In this document: in pieces, positions 12,919 to 25,500 of the stretch | How the letters are laid out: each line of letters starts with the position of its first letter | Numbering within the stretch: the first letter of the stretch is position 1 | Assembly (NCBI RefSeq): GCF_000165425.1 | Contig: NW_001799233.1 | Coordinates: 251,256 to 315,255 of the forward strand | Direction: 5' to 3' | DNA length: 64,000 bases | Origin: Paramecium tetraurelia | Lineage: Eukaryota; Ciliophora; Oligohymenophorea; Peniculida; Parameciidae | Position numbers and translations under genes: made by a program | The notes under the pieces: generated by a model | What the model was told of the DNA's origin: nothing | The model's database searches: none | What the model saw: only the letters and a program-made list of their open reading frames with translations

Positions 12919-13346
12919 TTTCATATTATTCATTATATTGGAATAATGTTCTTAACTTAAATATACCTAAATTAATCAGGATAAAATAGATTCTCTATCT
13001 TGTCAATTAAAGTGGTAAATTATTATTTGAATATGTAAATTATATAATTTATTTTACAATCACTTTAGCATACTTTACATTTGATATCCTTTAAATAACA
13101 GAACTATCTTCTAAACAATTCCTCAAACAAAAAATATTAATTTGGTTTATAGAACAAATGTATTGAAGTTCCAATACAAATTTAGAAAGTAAACACAATC
13201 ACTTATTGTAATTTATTTAATAGAATCAATATCTTATATCTTTTATATTTTGAATATAGATAATATGTATAATTTAAGATATTAAAGTCTTTAATTAGTA
13301 TTTTATAATATTTGAAATTATTATGAATACTCATTTTTAACTATAT
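12919..13346. other. Convergent spacer, no gene seen
   Basis: About 430 bp of A+T-rich sequence between two genes that end toward each other. Nothing coding was recognised. Confidence 0.5.
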
Positions 13347-14730
13347 TCAATGAATAGTAATCACACTTCCAGACTCCATAGGATTATTTACTTAAGATAA
13401 TATCTCTGGCATTTATGATTCTTCTTGTCTAATAAAGTTTTCATCAACTGATTTATTTCCTTTTCTTTGGTTTCCAATATTATCGTTTTATTCTTTTATT
13501 GAGAATACAAATAGTTTTCCATTTTAGACATTCCCCCATGAGTTTATCATTTATGGATTATGCTAAGATTCTCCAAATTAACTAGTTCCCATTTTTTATA
13601 ATTTCGGTTCTACTTTTTCACTAAAATATACTTTTCTATTTACCTTTTGAAATTTGGCGTTTGTTAAAAATACTTGGAACTTGCTTCCATTGGATTGGCA
13701 ATAGAACTCAAACTCTTCATTGATTGCTTATTTTGCAATTTTTAATTTTATGAAATCTAAATGTTTGCACTATCTAATTCAATATAAATTGTAAGTATAT
13801 ACACATTTTTTTTTATTCATCATTCTTTTCCAATTAATTTTGATGTTCTAAATTCTATTTAAAATATTGAACCTCTAAAACTATCACAAAGCAAAAACAA
13901 ATCAAGTTTATGGGTGCAACGTAATTCTGGATTGCAAAAATGAATCTAAAAGAGTTACATTCCTAATCCATCTTATTATAGGTTTTAGATAATGTATAAA
14001 TATATTGGGCAATATGAATTATAAACAACACTGTTAGTAACATACTATGATTATCAAATTCGATATATACTTTGCAAAGTTTCTAATTTCTTTTTATTAT
14101 TTGTTCTAATTAAATAGAATTAGTGTAAATATCACATTGATAATTGTTGTCAATAGATTAGTTAAAAGCAAAGACAGCGATATCATTGAGTAATTATGTT
14201 GGCATTCATAATTATCCTCGTGAGACAATATCAAGGCTGCTATAATACAAGATGTGAAACTATTCACGAATCTGTTCATAAACTCTAATGGAAAAATCTT
14301 GATTATCAATATCTCAATTTCCTATTTGTAAAATATAAAAAGAATAGGTATATACCTTTTGTAATAGGATTAGCATAAAGGCTTTAACGTATAAATGAAG
14401 GGCAGGATCAGTCTCCTACATGCTTAGGTAGTAATTTAATGAATAAACCAAAAGAATAATAAACCCAAAAATATTTACAGTGTAGATGAGGAAATACTCC
14501 AATTTTGGGAATTCTTTTTCTAAACACACTAAAAAGGTTGCAGCAATAAAATTAAAGGCAAAATTCATCAAAGTTAAATATTACGTAATTGTTATATAAA
14601 AAGAGTCATTACCTTATGTTCTTATCAAAGTATTAATAATTAATAGGATGAGAGTGTATTTGAAATGTAATCCAAAAATGTTCACCAACTTGATTTTTTC
14701 AATACGTTATTCTTCTTTTAAATTTATCAT
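13347..14730 (-). CDS. Multi-pass membrane protein with polar C-terminal tail, 423 aa
   Basis: Five exons (introns 14322-14355, 14045-14070, 13774-13802, 13621-13643, written in transcription order) give exactly 424 codons. The first 290 residues hold seven or eight hydrophobic segments separated by short loops; the rest is a hydrophilic tail of about 130 residues rich in Asn, Gln and Ser. The topology resembles a seven-transmembrane receptor, but I see no signature of a known receptor, channel or transporter family. The 34-nt first intron is at the upper end of the size range. The next gene upstream on the same strand is also a membrane protein. A receptor role is only a possibility. Confidence 0.65.
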
Positions 14731-14882
14731 TTTAAATTAAATAATACTTTATTTAATGATTACAAAATATACAGCTTTAATTTAGAAATTTAAAATTAAA
14801 TGATTTAGATGAAAAGAATTATCTTTCATCTTAAAGGTTTTTAGATATCCTTAAATAGAAAAACTATAAATAATTAAATATT

Positions 14883-16087
14883 TCATAAGATGTCCTCTGA
14901 GGAAATGTTTACTTCACTTCTACACAAAGGACATTTATTATTGACCTAGAGCCAAGATCTTATGCAAGGGGAATGAAATCTGTGAGTAGATGAACAAGGG
15001 AGTGTGACTATGTATTCTGAATCTTAAAATTGAGTCATACATATTGAACACTCTCTGTCTAATAAACACTTATTAATAGTAAATACCATCTACGTTATCT
15101 AAAGAACTGAATAAGGCTTCGTTTAAGGAGTCATCAATTTTTGTATTTTAATTTCTCCTATTAAAGTGCTTATTGAACCAAATGCATAAACTGTAAATTA
15201 GAAGAATTGGCAAAAAAATAATTACTAACAACACGGTGATGTAAATTTCTAAGTATTGATACACTCCAATAAAAATAACCTAAATAAATAGGATTTAGGT
15301 TTACTGAGAATATGTATCCTTTGTACATTGTGATAAATGTATAGGTTTGAATCTCATCGTTATTAGTTTGAGATTGGAAATAAAAGAGAATACTCCACAA
15401 TTGGATTAATTAGAAAGCAATAAAACAGGTTTTTCCATGTAGATTTAAACACAAATTATTTTTCAATAGTTTTTTCTTTTTTATTAATGAATTGTACTTT
15501 TATTTCACTCCCAATTTAAGTTATTCTTCTTTAGTCATCCTGCTAACCAGTTATTCCTTATCGTATAAGTATTTCTCGATTTTATGTTTTCAGTTGTTCT
15601 TCGATGTAGTTTTCCATTTATTGACCTGAAAAGTTGTTTGGAATATAAAACTCTATCAAGTATCCCAAATCCTTAGCTGCTCTTTGAGATTACATTGAGT
15701 TATCAATGAGTAGTAGTAATTTAATGTAATAGATGAATCCAAAGAAACTATGTGAAACTATGATGAGGATGTACTTTTACGTGATAGGTACATCCATATT
15801 TCTAAGTAAGCGACATCAAAAAGATAGTTGTAATCTTTGAAGGGCTATTCGTCAGCGAATAATGTTAGTCTCAATATAATCTATTTTGTTAATGCTTAAT
15901 ATACGATAACAAATGCCGCTACAAATTTTAGTAGTGTGTATCCTGTTAGGAATTTGTGGTATTGTTAGAAATACTCTTTCCCTTAAACAAATAAGGTAGC
16001 AGGCTCTGAAATTTTTTTGTAATTGAGCAATTGAATGTTTCCGACTTTGTTAAATGAATAAATTATTACAGTTCTATTGAATTTCAT
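14883..16087 (-). CDS. Membrane RING-H2 ubiquitin ligase, about 370 aa
   Basis: Five exons after removal of four introns (near 15765-15787, 15528-15549 or -15546, 15281-15305 and 15068-15092). The protein has three or four hydrophobic segments, including ITVLLVIIFLPILLIYS just before a cytosolic C terminus that ends in a RING finger: CSIC, CSSTHRFH, C, then CPLC. The spacing C-x2-C...C-x3-H-x2-H-x2-C...C-x2-C is the RING-H2 (C3H2C3) pattern, so an E2-binding E3 ubiquitin ligase in an endomembrane is likely. The start is ATG 16085-16087; a second ATG lies immediately upstream at 16090. The second intron can be 19 or 22 nt without changing the frame. Target proteins unknown. Confidence 0.8.
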
Positions 16088-16225
16088 CATCACTTAGGCT
16101 ATTGTTAACTTGGTTTTCCATTTAGAAGTTGAAACTGAGTGTTATAATTAGAATTATTAAATATTACTGCGTCAATTAATCATGATTTACTTATATAATA
16201 CTTTATATGATTTCATTAATATAAT

Positions 16226-17932
16226 TCATAAATATATTTAGTATTGAATGCACACCAAAAGTTTAACCAAATATTCCTTGTGCTGTAATTCACTCTTCTA
16301 CAAATCCTTCATCAATTAATCGCAACGCTAATTGCCATTTAATTATTTCAACAAATCCAAGTTTTATTCTCTTTGATTATAAATTAATTTAATTTAATTG
16401 AAAAGTATCTCATTTTCAGTCTCTCCTTAATCACAATCAAATTGAACTTCGTTATTGTCTAACTTCTGTAAGAACTCTTAAAATTTCTGATCTTCCAATA
16501 GTTCTTAGTCATAATTTTCAGAAATATCAATCTATAAATCATTTTTATTACAAACAATATATTTTAACAAATGAGAAAATGATCTTTCATGTTGTGATTC
16601 TTGTTATAAGAATTTCTTGAATTTCTCTATAAGATCATTATTTTGCTTGAGTTTAGTAGAATTATTATTTAAAAATATCTTTTCTCTCAATCTAAATAAC
16701 ATAGTTCCAATCTTTAATACATTTGTTCCATACTCTTCAAACTCCTCTTCAGAATTGACTTCAAAATTCATTATGAATTTAATCTATACACCAAAAATTT
16801 TATCAATCAAATCCATCATTTATGAAAATTCTGTGCTTAAATAGATATCCTCCAAAACAACAATATGTCGATGATAGTTTTAAGTTAGCTTTTCCAGGTA
16901 ATTCACAATCACTTAATTCGTATCTATTTATAAAATATTAGGGAAGTGGATCAAAACTTATCTATAGAAATTTTCATACTTAGGTAAATTAGAAGTTAAA
17001 TTTAATTTCTTGATTTTTAATAACTCAACCTAATTGCTGATTTGAGGAATTTAACTCATCTAAGCTAAGAGTTTTACAGTAGGTTTAACCACAATCATTC
17101 CAAAACTATATGAAACATTGTAAACTGAACTATTTCTGATCATCTTCATAAATCTCAGTAATTCAGGTATGATAATGTTCTAATACAATAACAATTAAAG
17201 CAGAACTCTGAAGATCAGCTTTGTACATTTTTCTTGTCTGGGTTTAATCATTTAACAATAGGTCGAAAATAATTAATAAAAGTCAGACACGATGTTTATT
17301 ATTTATTGTGTGGTTTACTCCAAATAATTAAACTCCAACTCTTAACATTTTGCATGCAGATCCTTTATTGCTTGATAATCTTTTGATGTATTAAAATACG
17401 TTAGAAAATCCTATTGGTTTGTGATCCTATTTTTTAAACACATTAAATGAATTAAAATTAGGTTTTAGTCTGACCCTTCTTCAATTTGATTATAAACTTC
17501 CGTCCTTTCTAGTTTCTCCTAATCATATTTGAGTAACTCTCTTTCGAGTTCATAACAGTACTTTATTTCAATGCAATTATTATCCACTCTTAAAAAGTGG
17601 ATTATTTCAGGGAATATTGAATTTGAGCAGTGCAAATTTATTAAAGATTTCCTTATTCTCTCTTTATAGTCATAGTTATCTCTGTCAAGTATCTTTTTGA
17701 TTAGCTTTTATCCTTTCAATATAGGATCATCTCCTAGAATTTCAACAGTGTTTCTATCAAAATAATTCTATGAATATGAATTATATAGATATTAAAGATC
17801 CTCCATGTCATCTAATATAGTTTAAGTCAAATCTTGGAGTTCTGCCTTTTTAGACAGTTCATACAACATTTGTCTTTTTGATTCGTACTTTGAATTTTTC
17901 CTCAAAATCATTTTATTTATTATTAAAGACAT
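16226..17932 (-). CDS. Unknown helical protein, 568 aa
   Basis: A single open exon of 569 codons with stop at 16226-16228. Two in-frame starts exist, ATG 17932 (MSLIINKMILRK) and ATG 17911; the longer one is listed. The sequence is rich in Leu, Ile, Glu and Lys and looks like a largely alpha-helical soluble protein. No nucleotide-binding, zinc or membrane motif is visible. It is divergent from the next gene, with only about 40-80 bp between the two starts, so the two probably share a promoter region, and both are large single-exon unknowns. A helical-repeat scaffold is possible but not shown. Confidence 0.7.
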
Positions 17933-18009
17933 TATGTAAAATTAAAAGAAGGAAAAATATACCAAAATTAATGACCATTATCTTTGGTTTCTTTTAATCA
18001 ACTAATAAA

Positions 18010-19911
18010 ATGTTTTCGCAGCTGAAGAACTCTAAATCTCATTCCAAAACCTAGATGCTATACAAATTATTAGAATAAACAGACTTGTATTAACTGACAA
18101 AAGACATCATGGATAATGATTTAAAGGAATTCTGGGAACTATGTTAAAATGCTAAAAATGAGCTTTAATATGATTTTCAAGAAAATCCCATTCATAAGGT
18201 GCAACTATTTTTATTCAAAATAGATGAAATACTAAACAATCCTTTCAACTTACTGATGAAGCAAAAGATTAAAAGTCTACTAATCGAATTGTTTGCATAA
18301 GGAACGTAAGTACCTTAAATTTTTGGTTTCATCCAATTCAAAGGGGACAAAGTGCTATTGAAGTGCAGTCTCACAATTGAATAGCATTTGAAAACTATGA
18401 TTAAATCAGATTAAAAATGCCAACAAATTGATTGCTATTACAAAGAACTTTTAATGAACTCAGAAGAACTATTAATTTAAATCACCTTAAATTATTTATA
18501 TGAAGCTATGATAGAAGCAAGCTCGTTACAATTGAATAATAATTAAGAATTAGATGAAATTTATAAAATAACAAGTAAGATTAATAAATAGAAGTTTTCC
18601 AAGAATGGACAAAAAATAATAGAATTGATTGAAAATATTAAGAAAAGAGTGAGTTCATCGCAAGATTAAATCACAGTGACACAACCTGTTGAACACAATA
18701 AAAAAAATCAATAAAAGGAACAATAAATAACAAATATAGTGAGCACATAAGAAAATGGCAAATATTTTATATTCAAAATATTGTTATTGCTATTGTTAAA
18801 ATAAGAAATTGCGTTACCAGATATAATCAAATTGTTTAAGATTAGCTATGTATGTAAATAATAAGATATGGAAGATAGGAAAGGTTTCATTAAGGTTTAC
18901 ATCTCTTAATAATTGATATTTTAAATTAGTTTGATGGTCAAAATTAAATAAGATGCAGAATTATTAAAAATAAATTCATCACTATCTTACTATGACGAAT
19001 CAAGTATAAGGGCAGTGAAACAAGCAATCAAATAGTATTATCCAGAATATGAATTCATAAAATTCAATTAGGTGATCAAATCTTCATTAGAATTATTGCT
19101 AAAGAAATTTGATGAATATTAGGAGTAGATATGTGCTTCCATGGAAGATAGTAATGTAAAAATTGTATTGAAGAAGATCTACAAAACTTGTGGAAAGTAT
19201 TTTTAAAAGATTGATGCTGGTATTCTAACATTTTAGAATGCTCAACAAAAGTTTTTGAAGAATAATATGTTAGAAATAGGATATCTACTTTATTAAATAC
19301 AACTTAAAATTGATAAAAAAAATAATAGTTAATCCATATTGACATATTATAAGTAGACCTTGCAAGAATAGGATAATGATTAGTAGATTAATTATTAAAG
19401 GTCAATTTATGAAAAATAATTAATCTAATATGGAATAATAAATCCTATATTTTTTAAATTCATTCAGAATTTGATAAAAAATTAGATTCCATTCCCATAT
19501 ATGTTTTAATTTCTAAAAATGGGATGCCATAGATTACTTATTCATTATAGGATAGAATCCACTCGAAAATTGACATTAAAGAAAAAGTTCATTCAATTTG
19601 TTAAGCAAAATTATGACCTAACTATGACTGATGATAGATATATAAATGTAGAATTGTTAAAGACAACCGACACTGAGAAATATGTGAGGAAGGAAGGTCT
19701 TGCTTGGCCTTTGCTGTTATACGAGCAATGTAAACTTATCTATGAGAACCGAGAAAGATTCAATAAGAAACTGCAATAGTTAGGAAATAATAAAGACTTT
19801 CAAGAGATTATTCAACAATATGTTGGATAATTTGAGTCAAACAGCATAAAATTCAAATTATAGCAATATCTATTGGAATTGAATAATTATATAAAATAAT
19901 TAAACAACTGA
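18010..19911 (+). CDS. Unknown helical protein, 633 aa
   Basis: One exon of 633 codons plus stop (TGA 19909-19911). An in-frame upstream ATG at 17971 would add 13 residues (MTIIFGFFQSTNK), so the start is not settled. The protein is helical in appearance, rich in Leu, Ile, Lys and Gln, with no catalytic motif, signal peptide or membrane segment. A short conserved-looking stretch near the C terminus (EGLAWPLLLYEQCKLIYENR) is the best region for a homology search. It forms a head-to-head pair with the 568-aa gene on the other strand. Function unknown. Confidence 0.7.
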
Positions 19912-20020
19912 TAATTACATTTAAATTAGTTTTAAGAAAACGACAACATCGCATAAATGCTATAGTTTATTCAACATAAATTTTAAGTGATACTTATAAA
20001 CTTATATAATAATATTTAAC

Positions 20021-20697
20021 TCACTCTTTTTTGTTACTATCTTCTTCTTCTGCTTTTTTATACATTTTATCCATAGCCATTAACACTTATTCATGATCCA
20101 AATAGGCATTTACATCAAGCACGATTGCTTATTTGTCTCTTACTTTGATATCATCCCAATTTAAGCAAGCCTTAGCTTCATTGAGTGCCTCTTGCTTATC
20201 ACCTTGTTAACTACTTTGATCTTTTTCGATCTAGAATTTAATTAATTTTCACATTCACTAAAAGAAGGAGAGGTTTAGTTTAAAACACTTCGAGAGTCAT
20301 CAAACGATGTAACAATTATCTTGATTACCCCATGCTATCAAAATGTTTTGACCTCTAGGCTTTTGTTCCTTTAATGACTCTAACAACAAAGATGGTAACT
20401 TTAAATGGAATAAACTAATAAAACACATGCCAAAGTGTCATGAACTAGAATAGATTTAGATTTACTTCAGGTGAAGCTGCCAGATCCCATAAAGCATACG
20501 TAGTTTATTCATATTTCATACATTCCATGTTATACCCTTCTGTTGGTTTATAAGGAGGATCCTTATATTCTTATTGAATAGGATTTTTTATTACTGTTTT
20601 GAAGCAATCCTTCATATAAGAATTTAGTTTTTCCGACATCTTATGCTCCAAGAAGTAATACATGAACATATTTATTTCCATCTAAAAGTGCCCCCAT
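20021..20697 (-). CDS. ARF-like small GTPase with degenerate switch and base-binding motifs, 192 aa
   Basis: Five exons (introns 20570-20594, 20445-20465, 20355-20378, 20231-20258) give 192 residues, the usual ARF/ARL size. It begins MGALL, so Gly2 could be N-myristoylated as in ARFs. The P-loop GAQDVGKT (G-x4-GKT) is intact. The following PTEGYNMECMKYE matches the ARF switch 1 PTxGFNVE. The switch 2 motif is changed: WDLAASPE where ARFs have WDVGGQxx, so the catalytic Gln is gone, although the spacing to the LW and IFVV elements is kept. The NKxD base motif is also not intact (LLLIEKDQ). I infer a GTP-binding protein with altered hydrolysis or nucleotide preference. Confidence 0.75.
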
Positions 20698-21315
20698 GTT
20701 AATTAAAATACATTAAATTATTTGTATATAATGGATTTTTATATCAATTGAATACAATAAACAAATATAAACACTCTGAAAATTCATGCAGTATTTGATC
20801 CATCCTTCTTAAACAAACTAGTTTACAATTAATAATATTAGATGGATCTATGATGCAGTTATATTTAAAGTTTATTTTAATATTTCACATTATTACACAA
20901 TAATTACATAACTCCTGTTAATTATTTTAGTCTTAATCATATTATCATTTTTTTTTTGAAGTCTAAATACTTTAATCTATGATTAATAAGTGTATTGAAT
21001 TTTGGTGATTTAATTGATGACTAATTCTATGCAATAGTTAATAGAATCAATCGTAACTATTATTTTATTAAAACTTTTTTCAATAATCAAAAATACTCAA
21101 CTATAGTAAGAATATTCTATCTATCTATGTGAAATTAGGAAATCCATTTGATATACTATTAAAGAATGTACTCTCAAGATCAAAGTTATTATAATTAATT
21201 ACTATGTTTTTCTTATCAAAATTATACCTGTTCAAATTATTATCAATTTTTTCTGTTTGGCTGGTTACTTTATTCTTACTTATTTTTCTAGATTAATAAA
21301 TTAATTATATTTTTT
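20698..21315. other. Divergent spacer, no gene seen
   Basis: About 620 bp between the starts of the ARF-like and CAP-domain genes. Very A+T rich, with many short T runs. Both promoters should be here; no gene or structured RNA was recognised. Confidence 0.5.
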
Positions 21316-22374
21316 ATGGATTTTGAAAAAATAGCTTAAGAAGTATTTGAATACTAGAATTAATTGCGAATTGATCCTACTATTGCCATACCACCTTTAG
21401 AAGCAAGATTGAAATATTTCAAAGGCAATATCCTACATATGCCTGGTTAGAAACCACTTTAATACAAGGAAGGAGCGGCCTGTGTTTAAGAATGTATCGA
21501 CTTTTTAAAAACTTAACCTCCGTTGCCTCCATTTCAATATGAGAAAGGATTGGAATTGTCATCCAGAGATCATGGAATTGATTTGGGTAATTGTGGATGT
21601 CAACTATTATCTTAGGTAAGAATGGCACAACTGGTCATACTGGCACTGACGGATCCAATGTTTCAAAGAGAATTAGTCGATATGGATTGTGGAAACCTGG
21701 ACCTGCTGGGTAGAATATTAGTTATGGCAAAGTAACAGGATAGGAAGGTAATTGACTGTGTAATTACTTAAGTCTTGTTGTAACTTATAGTTGACGATGG
21801 AAAACCTGATAGAGGACACAGACACAATGTCTTTGACAAGGATTACAAATTAGTAGGTGTGTATGTCGGTGAACATATTAAATTCAAATACATTACTGTT
21901 ATGGATTACTCCAAGAAGTTTGTGATGAAGGGTCAGAAAAAGTAAACCAAATAGAAACAGGAGTAATAAGAAAATGAATTGATTGATGAAGTTGAAAAAG
22001 TCAACTTGGAAGATCAAGAACAAGAAGATACGGATTAAAACGCATAAATCAAGGAAGGAAATGTCTAAGGTGATGATTGCATTGAAGTTGGTGCTGTAGA
22101 ATAAACTGACTTTCAATAAGAACAATAGTTCTAGTAGAAAGAAGAGGATTAATTGGAGTAGTAAGAAGAATAATAGGAATAATAAGAATAATAAGATTAA
22201 GAAGAAACTAATAACGATAAAACAACCCAAAGCAAAGTGGTTAAACCTGCTGGGTGTATCAAAATAGTTAAGAAAATAAAAAGTGTTACTCAGAATGGAG
22301 TCAAAATGAAATAGATTACATATGTTTTTAAAATGAAAGATGGAACTGAATAATCATAAATTATATTAGAATGA
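21316..22374 (+). CDS. SCP/CAP-domain protein with acidic Gln-rich insert, 334 aa
   Basis: Three exons (introns 21587-21615 and 21748-21772). Residues 1 to about 195 form a CAP (SCP/TAPS, CRISP) domain: LELSSRDHGIDLG, the GHTGTDGS loop, GPAGQNISYG and DDGKPDRGHRHNVF correspond to the conserved CAP motifs with the His and Glu/Asp groove residues. This is followed by an acidic Glu/Gln-rich stretch, mostly written with TAA and TAG codons, and a short basic tail. Most CAP proteins are secreted, but no signal peptide is visible here, so this one may be cytosolic, as several ciliate and plant relatives appear to be. The activity of CAP domains is still debated; no enzyme role is claimed. Confidence 0.85.
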
Positions 22375-22455
22375 TATTATTTATTAAATTAATTGCGAGA
22401 ATTTTTAAATTTATTTAAATCTTCTTTATGCATTAATATTAAAAATAAATAAAAA

Positions 22456-22524
22456 ATGAGAGAAAAGTGGCGAAAGAAGAGAATGCGAAGACTCAAGAGA
22501 AAGAGACGTAAGGCACGCAAGTGA
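22456..22524 (+). CDS. RPL41: 60S ribosomal protein eL41, 22 aa
   Basis: A complete 23-codon gene in the 80-bp gap after the CAP gene. The product starts MREKWRKKRMRRLKRKRRK and ends ARK, matching the near-invariant eL41 core MRxKWRKKRMRRLKRKRRK. eL41 is usually 24-25 residues; here the C terminus is two or three residues shorter than the animal and yeast forms. It is a basic helix in the large subunit close to the subunit interface. No intron is needed. It is easily missed by gene finders because of its size. Confidence 0.93.
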   Translation: MREKWRKKRMRRLKRKRRKARK

Positions 22525-22572
22525 TTTAAATTATTTGCACATAATCTAGATATATATGTTTCATATCTCATT

Positions 22573-25500
22573 TCACATTATTGTACAACATCCATCATCA
22601 CCTGATTATTTGTCTCTCATGGGGTTTACTTTGTAATCCTTTATGGTGTAATTGGAATTGAACTCATTGATTTTTTAGTGAACTGGGTGGCTCTCTGTTG
22701 TTAACTCAAAATGTTTGTTTCTTATTTCTGATATTTGATCATGAAGTGGCACTTGCTTTGATTTATTGATTAATGCAATGAAATTATGTTGAATATAACA
22801 AATCACCACTATTACATCCTTGATTGCATACTTTCCACTCAACAACTATAATTCAGGGATTTGTGATTTATTCACGTACTCCTCAATTTAATCTTTCAAA
22901 AACTTGTTTTAATATTTAAATGCGTGTGATTAGATTTATTATGACTCTTTTGTAAAATCGATTTGATCAGCACACTTTTGAGCACATAATGCAATTGTCA
23001 ATTATATATTATTATCACATTTATTTGTTAATTAATTTTCTTTTATCACTTTTAATAACGACTTCATTCTATTTTCATACTTTATCATCTTAATCATAGT
23101 GAATGAATTATCAATCATATCATCTAAGATAACAAAGCTATTTCCCAAAGTTAACATTTTATATACATCTTCATTTTTAGTAATTTTATCATTTTGCACT
23201 TCCCCATATGAAATCAAATGATTAAGCATTAAATTGTAGAATACTAAAGAGTAATTGTATTTATTCTAATCATTCTATTGTTTATCCTAATTCCATTACT
23301 AAACTTATTTAAGTAGATCCTCTTTGTTCATTGAATCCCAAATCTTCTATTCTTCAACCGAGCACTCCGAAAATGTTTTATTATTCAGTTATTATTCATA
23401 AAATTATGTTTATTATTTTTATTACATTTCTGACATTTACTTATACAAGATGTTCAGTTTCTTCAGTATTTCTTCAGTAGAGTCCACTTTGACATGACAA
23501 ATTGGATTCATGATACAATCTATCTTTTCATCACATAATTCATCTTTCTGTTTGGTCAACTATTCAAATTCCTATTTCTATTTATCCAAATTTTATCCAT
23601 GAACAATAACCTTCTAGATCACTCCTCCTTTAATTTCAAATTCTTGATTCAATCTTATTAAATCCTGACAATTACGCACAACTATTGGATTTATTGTTGC
23701 TTTGTACATTTTTTTATGCATAACAATATCACTCAATTATTAAATCAAATCATAAACATCTCCAGTTTCTTTAATAATTTGAGCCTTTCCTATAAACGAT
23801 TAAATACTAAATTTGTCAATCTCTAGTATTTAATCATACAGTTTCAATGCTTCCTCCTTTCTATCCAATTTTCTCAAACATAAGGCTTTTAATCTCAGAG
23901 CATGGACATTCTAATCATCATTAATCAAATTGCATGTCTAGATTGATTCTTCATACTTTTTTTGATCATACAAAATGCTGGCTTTGACAATAAATAAGGG
24001 AGGCAATTGCTCATCAATGGTCAAACCCTATTCAATGGTCTTTAGTGCTTCTTCAAACTTCTGTTAGACTCTGAGAACTTTAGCTTTGGAAGCATAAGCC
24101 ATTACATATCTACTGTTGATTGATTATTCAAACAATTAGATTGCTTAATCGAATTTATTTAATCTGAACAAGACTTTTCCTCGATACCAAGTAATGAAGT
24201 AATTATCTGGATCTGATTTTTATGCTCCTTCTAATAATTTAAGGATCTCATCTTACCTTTACTCCAGAATAGCCTTATTAATCTTGGCATAGAGGCAATT
24301 AGGATTGACCTTCAATGATTCATTAAACCATGTGTTTGCTTAAACACTATTTCCTTTCATGATGTATGCTTATCCCAATAATACATAATATTAACATCCA
24401 TGAGTGCTCTTCTCCAATTCCTTAATGGCTTTATCTGGCTAACTTTGTTGAATGAATATCCAAGCTCTGTTGGCATGACATTGCTATTTGAATTGATCAA
24501 CGTGATTCAAAACTTATAGAGAGAGTTCAAGACATTCTTTATATTTCATCTGATCTTTTTTGATTAAACTCATGAAATACTTGCAAGTCCAGGATTGATG
24601 ATTCTATTCTATACAATAATTAAATAATTGTTCTGATTGTTTCAAGTCATTCAAATAGTATTTACAAATAGCATCGAAATATTCCAATTAAACACAATCT
24701 CTTACCTATTTAATTTATTGGATTAACTCAACTGCTCTTTGAATTTCCTTTCCCTTAGGTTTACATGAATATTCTCCCCAGGCATAAGCGATGGAATTCT
24801 CAGAATGAATGATCAAGTGCTTTACTAGTGCCTATTTAGCACACATGTTATATGGATCACTTTTGATAAGTTGTTCCAACAATAAGATACAATCATATTT
24901 TGCATCCTAAGTACCCTTCTCAACTTTGGCGTAAAGACAATTGGTATCTAATTTTAGTGCTTCTTTTAACCATGTATCTGCTTAAGTCTTATTTCCTTTT
25001 AGAAAGTAGAGTCTACTGATTAAAGTATAGTTCTGAGGATTTGGTTTAACGTACTCTAGTTCCTTTAAGGCCTAATCCAATTCATTTAATTCGATGTACA
25101 TTACTACTCTCCAAAAGTGACAATCATCTTTCAATTGTCCTGTGACTTCTTAACTTAGCTTCTTGAATTGTAAGACAGCTTCTTTGTATTTGAATTGATC
25201 CTTATGAATTAAAGCGATGTAAAATTTGGAATCAAAGATCCTGTAGTTATTTTGAATACATTATTCGAATACCACAAGTGCTTCAGCATTCTTATAATTG
25301 AAGTAATGGATTAATGCTTAGAGATAAAGAGTTGAATTGCATTTGGGAAGTTTTTGTACATGTTCTTATAACTTATTCATAAATTCTCCTCTAGGCCTAC
25401 ATGCATATTCCCCCATTGACTTGATAACTTAAGCACTTCCTTTTGTGATTAATGCATTGATATGTTCTCTAATCAATCTAGAATTAGTGGGGTCTTTCTC

